From contig OZ007567.1 in assembly GCA_963931925.1 (NCBI GenBank), positions 91,571,055 to 91,635,054 on the forward strand: a DNA stretch of 64,000 nucleotides, in the 5' to 3' direction. Positions 26,201-35,200 of this stretch are shown one piece after another. The stretch is from Onchidella celtica. Its lineage: Eukaryota > Mollusca > Gastropoda > Systellommatophora > Onchidiidae. The position numbers and the translations under genes are program-made. The stretch's first letter is position 1, and each line of letters opens with the position of its first letter. The notes under the pieces are model-generated. The model ran no database searches and was not told the DNA's origin. It saw only the letters and a list, made by a program, of their open reading frames with translations.

Positions 26201-29200
26201 AATAGTGGTGGATAAGTCATAAGTGACCCCCATGATATTTGGATAAAGTCCTTGTGATGATATGCAGTATGTTTTATTGTGAAATGGAAGGCCCCAAATC
26301 AAGAATTTTCTGCATTTACAGGCCGTTTAACACGCATTTTATCATTTTCCAAGACCTCTGCAATTTTTCTGTCCCTAAGTCAGGCCATTCAGGTGAACAA
26401 ATTATTTTTTAAGCCATTGGCTTAATTTACAAACCACATGTATCGTGACATTGCCTTCTCCCTCCTCTACTATGTAAAGCTTCCACTTACTATAATGTCA
26501 GTTTTAGCGAGAGATTTGATTTCCAGGTTGTAGAGCACAGTCATACATGCACTGTAAAGCGGTTTAATCAAAGGAACACAGTGTCTCTCTAATTACCACA
26601 TCAAATAAAGACAACGACAAATAACAAAGTCGGTCATTTTCTCCCTGTTTTCCCTGATGAAAAACCTACCGACAGACGCCCTTATGCAGCATGCCCTAAT
26701 ATTACATAGGAATTCATAATTACAGACGTAGAATGGTGTCTTAAATATGCACATGGCCCCTCTCTTCTCATTTCACATGTGGACAACAACCAGCATCAAA
26801 GTAAAAGTTTCCCCAAGATTTTCCCCAGTTCAAACTTCAGACCGTCAGTACTATTACATGAGTATGACGAATAGTTATGAATAGTTGCATCGTAATAAAC
26901 GTAATCCGACAATACCGGTACCATTTTGTTAGATATAGTAGGGGTGACAGGATAGATACGTGAAAATGGTGTGGAAAAAAAAAACGTGAAAAAAATGACA
27001 TAAACAAAGCGCGAAGCGCACCGTTGCTATACAATACAAAAGCAGGACCCGCAGTTAAGCGTGTCGGACAAAATAATGGCCTCGCGTGCCTCACGTATTG
27101 CGCGGGGAGGCCAACATAGTGGCCCGAACTGCCCAAATCCTGATAAATCGAACTGATAGAGAGTGTTCTCGTCCTCGCAGTAACTTCTGATTTCCAGTCC
27201 CGTAAAAACCAATTTCTGCAAACGCACTGACATGGGACTGTTCAACAACTCATTACTCTTAGCAGCGATCAAGGAGGAAGGTAGAGATGCCAAAAATGGT
27301 GCAGTGGGTAGGCTATAGAGCCCTCCTCTTACGTGTCTGTTCGACCAAGTGAGAAACATGCAGCGGAGTGGGACCCTTGCACGCAGCGTGATTCTGCCTG
27401 AATGACGAATGATATCAGCCAACGACACGTGTAGGCAAAATAGTGCTAGCATTATGACCAAATAATTTATCTATTACCGACGTACCCACAACAGGTGCAA
27501 TATTACATTAACACGTAGTAGAACAACGAGCCTTGCATTATTTTCACCATGCTCACACAGGGCCATTTTGGTACACACTTATGTAATGCTTGGTAAGCTA
27601 TACAGCATCACATGACTGTAAATTTATGGCAAGGCCCTGGAGGAACAAAGACCTCACTTATATGAGTACGGCATTGTTACATGGCTTAATGGTAATTCCA
27701 TGCCACTGACAGCAAGGTGGAATAAGGCAGTAGGTATAGGTCTTGCATTTGAACATCATACATGGGAGAATGTCTTTATCGATTGATGACATCACACACA
27801 ATACATGCAGCCAAGATAAAGACAAGCAGAAGAGTATGCCACAATGTACTAGGCCAAGGCCACTCAGTGCTGCTTTCTTGTTTTACCGCCACGGTCACTT
27901 CTAAAGAAAAAATAATCAAAAGATCTCATACAGTTTGATACAGATGCCTGTGTGTTTTCTGGGTTTTTTTAAAGTGTGTGTGCAGGAAGGGATATAATTA
28001 CATGTATGGTATGGTATGGGGCAAACAGCATAATAATGGCTATTCCTCTGCGCAGTGGTAAATTGAACACTGGTAAATTGAAATGTTATCCATTTCCGGA
28101 CGACTTCGAACTACGTGGACTCCGCTGTAATGAAAATATATTGAATGTAAAGGCAGTATTTTTCTTATTTCCAGAGCTGTTTTGCTTCTCTTTTATCAGG
28201 TATGTGAGATTCCAAGTTCATGCCAAGGCAGTTTATATGATGTGGCAGCTCGGAGGTCATTGGGTGACGAACTGAGTGAATACATGAAATGTTTTTACCA
28301 AACAGCTGTCTTGATGGATCAGCTCCACAAGCGGTCCTGGGTCTTGGGAGACATCAGTGCTGCCTACCTGTATGTGGAACATCGAAATAACAACATCCAA
28401 GTAGGTGTAATGCATGAATGTTTTTTTATTGAATCATCAGCAGTTTTTTTTTTTTGGGTAAAGCACAAGGAAAAAAAGCATCACATAAATGGGCAGTTCA
28501 GAAACATTATTTCAGTACAGGTATTAATGGAGTAAATTTGTATGGCATGTTTCCACAAAGTGGACCCCAAGCTCGTCACAATGAAATAGTAACATCTCTC
28601 TCTCTGTTTCTCTATCTGGTAAACCTTAAGTCAAGCACGGTGAGGCCGACCCTGGCCACAGGAAAGATTGTGATTGATGTTCTTCCCAAGAAAAGACAAT
28701 TTATTATCAATGCTTATTGAACAGGTCACAAAACAGTGACTTGCACTACCTGTGAATGGTGACCATTTATTATATAGTTGTCAATGAATACAATAAAAAG
28801 TGCACATTTCTAATGAAACACCAGGCAGTTCAAATCTTCAAAATGCAGAATGAAAACACAGGTAACAAACTGGAACTTTTGGGGGTGTAATTCTTTTCTG
28901 GGTTTCCAAGAGATAGTTAGGAAGGAAGCTTAGGTCACCATCTATCAGAGAAACCTCCACATGTAATGTAAAACGTAAATGAATGCCGACACATGCACAT
29001 GTATTTTTCTGATTCTACACACCTATATCTCAAATACAAGTAAGATACAGAACCATTAATAGAATTATATTTGCTCAAATATGAAATTTGTTCTTGCCAT
29101 AATTTCTTGCTGCTAAAATTGTAAAGAACTTTTTTTCTCACCTTGATACACAGGTCTACGTGGTATCATTGGCTTACCTGAGGCCCCTGGAAATCAATTT

Positions 29201-32200
29201 TCGGGATATCCCTTCAGAAGATCCTTTAGTCCGTCTGAGGTAAGAGAAAAGCAAAAAAGTAAAGTTTGGGTCATAATTGTTAATTCATGAAATTTCTTGA
29301 CCCCAGAACATTAGTGGCACAGGTACGTTTGGGATTCAGTGAGCCAGGAATACAGTGGAACTTGGTAATAACAAGATGTAATGTTTTACTAAAAATGTCT
29401 CGTTATTCCAGTAAAAAGGGCAAATAACAAGACTTTCAGGCTGATTTTGCTTTTGCTGATGGCAGCCTTGCTTTGATTGAATCAAAAGGCGAGATCAGCG
29501 TCAGATGCAAAAGTTAGAAACAGATGAGTACATTTCTTCCAGTGGTTTCCTGCACTGTATCATTCCATGATTGTGAACAGACTGGCCATGTGATAACAAT
29601 GCAAGGAGTGTAGGCTTGTGGTCAGTAAGCACAGTGTAGACAGAGCATACAGATCGTGACACAGACTAGTGACGACCACTGACATGCTATTATTATTTCA
29701 CATCACTGGCAGTGACAAGACAATGCTCATGTCTGACAAAGGTACACGTTTGTAGCCTTCTGGGCCAATCCCCACAATTTGCCACACTGAGTGATGAGTC
29801 ATCACTTTTAACCCACTACATATAGTGTGCTGTCATAGCATAAGTTAGTAAAGGGAGAAGGCATGCTGAGCCTACCCACCTAATCAAGAGATAGCCAGGT
29901 GGGGCGGCAACTGGCAAGATGGTCGGGAATAAAGGCAAAATGTGGCAAAAAGAAAAACTTGCATGTAGCAAAGTCTCATGTAAGAAATAGTACAGAAATG
30001 ATACAATAAAATGCAGAGGAAAAGGAAAGACACACCAAGCTTTTGATATGTATAACCTGTATGAAGGAAAAAGATTATAACAAGGTGGAAAAGTAAACCA
30101 AAAAGACAATTGAACAAAGAAATAAATTGTAGAATGTAAAAACAGTACGAGTACTTATATTTAAAAAACAAAAAAAGGAAGAAAAAAAAACAAACCTCAC
30201 ACCTATTGAATCTGTGATTTCTGTGGTTTGCATAATAAGGTGGTTGGGGATGTACAGCTGCACTTGGCTGCCCCCATTTTCACTCAAAATTAACTCTCAC
30301 TACAGCGGTTGTTGTGATTATCAATTGTGGTTATTAAAAAAACGGGGATTTATTACTCTGCTGTTGTTGCTGAGGTCTTGTTATTACCGATGTCATTATA
30401 CATGATGATCCACTGTAATACTTGTGATGAAGTCGTTCATATGTTAGCCACATATGAAGAAGTAACAGTATCTACAGTGGGCCTTAGGAACTGATCATGC
30501 ATTTTATGCATGTACTGATAATATATGATAACATTTCATGCATTACGTGTTTACGTCAGATGCATCACATTTTGTATTTCATTGTTCTTTTATTCACACT
30601 CTGTGATATCAGGTTACATGTTTGTCCATAAATAATTGTCTCTTAGAACAAGCAGAGGTTTTAGCACAGAGTAACTTTATCCCTGTGAATTTTTTTCACA
30701 ATACACCAGAGATGTTACAAGATGCCGCTTATCCCTAGGCCCTCTCCCCTGGTGGTGTTTGTACCTCTCTTCACTGTATTATGGTGACTTATATATATAT
30801 GGTGTCCCTATTCACTAGTGAGACTTCCTATACCTTGTCCCCATAGTTTACACTGTATGTGTCATCAGCACTGGGAAAACTGTATTAGTGAGCGCTAATT
30901 TCAGAATAGGATTAGATCTGAAGTTGGCACAAATGACAGTACTAATATTCAACAGTGAAAAGCTCACCTTATGAACCAGCTGTTCTAGTTCAAATGAAAC
31001 AAAGGATTCGAGGGGCATCACTATTGGGAAATGTGTCCTGGTTCTAAGGGTTAACATTAACTTTAGATACTCTCTTTCCCCAAGTTGTAACTCAACTGAC
31101 ATCTTCCTGACATTTTGTGAATCACAAAACTGCTTCTCATTGTAACTAGTATCAGAAAACTGTGACATATTGAAGATCTGCATTTTAAATCACATGACCT
31201 GTTGTCATGGGATGCTGACATGAATATAGACTAAACAGCAGCATGACTTGACTGAATATTAAATGTCCACAAATACATGTATATGTATTATGCACTGATG
31301 GAACTTGACATTTACTTTTGATCAGAGGAGGCAGATCCATTTACAATTGTGAATGATGCATGTAACTCTTTACTTTCTGGGATATTTTTCCAGAGCTGCT
31401 CCCGAAGTTGTCAGAGGTGGAGTACTCTCTCCAGCTACTGATGTCTATTGCTTTGGAAACTTGATGTGGGAGGTGCTGCAAGCTTTTGATGATGGCATTG
31501 TAGAGTATATGGGGAGATTTGGTGATATGAAAGACAGCACACCAGAGAATGTAAGAAGACAAAAACTTCAAGTGTCTTAAAATTATTGTCTTATATATAA
31601 TTTTATAAATGCAATTTAACTCAAAAAAACGAAGAGCCCAAAATTTACCAATTTCTTCCTTTCGGAAGCAGTTTTGATATTACTTGGAGTATATTTTTTT
31701 CTCTGCATCCTGTAGCTTCATTCCTCTAAGATTTGGACTGACAACAGCTATTTGCAGTTGGATGTCCCTGGAATATGCTTATCAAAATCATTTGGAGATT
31801 TTTACGCCACAACAGATTATCGTAGTGGTGATTTTAGTTTCTTAATGCTTTTAAGTAATACATCAGCACATTTCAGACAAGACTGGGCTCTCATTAACCC
31901 GTGTGGTCATGATGAAAAAACTTACACAACTTGGTGATCGGATCCTATATGACCCGACCCTCATGAAGAGAGAATGGTGATCGGGTCTTATATGATCCGA
32001 CCCTCAGGAAGAGAAAATGGTGATATGGTCTTACATGACCCGACGCTTATGAAGAGAGAATGGTGGCATTACAAAAACACTTTAGATGTTCAAGGACATA
32101 AGCGTAGCCCAACCCAGGACACTCTCATCTTAGAAATATCACAATTTATGTACCAAGACACTGGCATCATAGGAATGTCAGCACATTAAAGTCATAGAAA

Positions 32201-35200
32201 TACTTGGGATATCTCAGAATACAAGCATGCCTCGGCATAAGGACATTGGCATCATAGAAATAATTCAGATGGTCTAGGAGGCAAGTGTGCCTCAACACCA
32301 AGACACTGGCATCATACAAATGCCCCTGCACATGTCCCAGGACATCATCAATGCTAGAACAATAGGATTACAGAAATACTTCAGATGCCCCACCATCAGC
32401 ATGCCTCAACGCCAGAGCTATGGCATCACAGAAATATTTCAGATGTCCCAGGAAACAGCATACCCCAATGAAAGGACACAGGCACCATACATCAATCTCA
32501 GCAGATGCTCCCTGACACCAGCATGTGTCAGCACCAGGAGTCTATGGTGACACCAATCGTGCCACGTGCTTACGTAGAGTTTCAGATAGCCACAGCATGA
32601 GAGGTATATTTCCGCAAGTTCAGGGTCGCTAAAAACTGGACTTATGAAAAAAAAAAAATTGTGTGCCTGTGGTATCCCACAATTTTTTCTTTGCTCGATG
32701 AAGAACATGGTGTTGACTGGTGCATAAAGGTGTCACCTAAATCCTCTGCAGTCTATCTGTAGCTGGATAAGACCTTCTCCTACTGCACGAAGGTAATACT
32801 TTCTCACTGATGTGTTTTTGTCACTGTTTTTCAAGTTAGGGTTCTTGCACGTCCAGATTTTGTAAGAGCAACCATACTGACATCTATCAAGTTCCTGAAA
32901 AATGCAACTGGCCAACGATTTGTTTGGTGTTTGCACATACACTGATGTACTAACCCATGTAGTGAATAGACACCATCTTTGATCTCATTGTAAAAGAAAA
33001 CGGCGTCTGGTCTGTTCTCTTTTTCCAACACCATATCATCAGACAAATGCTGTGCTGGAAAAAGAACCGACATGCTTTTTTGGTTTGAAACGAAAAGAAA
33101 TCAGCACAACATTTTATGTAAATCCAAATTTGGAAGAGTTCACAAGTGCTCTTTTGGAAAAGAATTCCTTAGGTATGAAGGACTTGTTAGGATAGCATGT
33201 TCCCACAATTGTCATTTTCTGCCTCTTCTGAAGTTCTGTACCAAGTCAAATACATATATCTGCAGGTTTGCGGCAGCCTACGGTTTGACTGTTGATCTGT
33301 TGTCTTTTCAACATCTCTTTGGTTCTTTCCACAGTGGATAAAATGCCTAGCTATCACAATAGAAGAAAATTTTCATACCATATTTGTCCAGATTTTGTGG
33401 CATGTGCATTTTAAAAAGAACCTCGCCTTCTGAACCGTACCAGCTTTCATCAACTGTAAAGAATGGTCCCGGAACATAGTGATGTTGCCAACTCCGGTTG
33501 AAAAGCTCAAAGATTTCTCTGATTCAGTGATTGGGGCAAGCCTTTTTGTTGCTTTTCTAATCTCTCTGTCTTTGTATGGTCAAACCGCAGATGCCTCATA
33601 AGGCTGCAAAATCTGTCATAGCTCATAGTAGCCATTACATTATCACCCCATACTTTGGATGTCACCAATCTGAGAGGGGATAACTGTTCATCCTCAAAGT
33701 CCTAATAATAATCCACAATCCAGAGAGAGCACAGATTTCTGTAAGACTTGTCTCTCTCCATAATCCTTGACCACCGTGACTTCTAAAAATTAATGCTCTG
33801 CCACTTGCGTTTGTAAAGCGAATAACTTGCTCAAGTATTGAATTACTTATGAAAAGATTAGCTGCATCAATAGGGTTATAACTGCCCAAGAGCACTGCTT
33901 GGTTTCCCTGTAAGGGGTCCCTCATACATAAACATTTCTGGCTGAGGACTGACCTCGTTTTCTAGGTTCCTTTGACCATTCAGTTTCATTTTGGCTGATG
34001 GAAAAAAGTTTCAGACTTTCCAGCGCTTGTGCTAGGCTTATTGTCTTCCCGGGGTAATAACATCAACATCATCATTGTCATGCATTCTCAGTGTCTTCAT
34101 CTGCATCAATTCAGGATTGTCACCAGAATCTTCGAGTATAAAATCTTGAGAATCATCGCTGGAATCATCTACAAAGTCAATATCTTGTTATGGTTGAAGG
34201 GTCTCTCTCATTTTTGAGAATATTACATGTATATAAGAACGGCTCTCCTCCATGATGCAGTTGAGGTACCCTGACCAAAGCAAATAACTAATAAATTTTA
34301 ACTGAATTGTATTGTAGCACACTGCACTTCCACTTGAAGTTTACTACATATGCACGATTGAAAAGTGCAATGATGTAAAACAAAATTCAAACACATGAAT
34401 GCACATAAAACTATGTCACACAAATTGTGAGAGCTATCATATCAAATTTGTCAGCACCTAAACCAGTCCCCTTCCCCCCTCACCCCTTCTCCTGTCAGTT
34501 GCGCTGATTGGGCTGGCAGAGTGTGGTCACCAACATTTGACTCACTTTGTCAGTGTTGACCTCTATTGTTCTCATGTAAACATTCATGAGACTATGACCC
34601 TGTCTACACAAACCTTCAACACATATTTTATTATCTTAAGTAATTTGAAAACATGAGGACAGTATCACAAATTCTTCTTTACACATTCGGGTTGTATAAG
34701 ACCCGATTACGAATCTTTCTTTAGAGTAATCGGGACAATAAGTGTAAAGAGAGGATGGTGATCAGGTCTTATATGACCCGATTATGGTACTTTAAAGAAT
34801 GATTCGTGATTGGGTTGTATAAGACCCGATCACCATCCTCTCTTTATAGTTATCGGGTCACATAGTGTGTACATTTTTAGTTGATACTTGGCATACATTA
34901 GCATAAATGAATTTTAGGAAAAGTAAAAAAATTCCAGAACTCTAACTGTATTACATGTATATATGCAAAATGGCAGCTGTTTAAAAGTGGGTTGGGTCGT
35001 GTATGACCCGATCCCACCACATGGATTAATGTATAGGCTTTGCTAGGCTCCTTCAGAAGTGGTCATACACTCTAAAATCCTCTGGAACCATTCCTATATA
35101 TATATATCATGATTTATTTCCTTCACAGTGATTTATTTACATTTTAACAAACCATTAATGAAACAAATACAGAATAAAATTCCTGGTTTAATACTTGAAA

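Larger units (their letters stand above)
31898..35025 (-). mobile_element. piggyBac-like transposon relic, TTAA-flanked
   Basis: The left end is TTAA (31894-31897) then CCCGTGTGGT; the right end is ACCACATGGA then TTAA (35026-35029), a near-match inverted repeat with the hallmark TTAA target. The interior has minus-strand transposase fragments. Palindromic GGGTCTTATATGACCCGA-like motifs cluster near both ends (31936-32045 and 34690-35015). A tandem repeat sits inside the left half. Confidence 0.8.

Noticed and set aside
32090..32560. CRISPR-like array
   Set aside because: Units are degenerate and contiguous without unique spacers, in an animal genome within a transposon.
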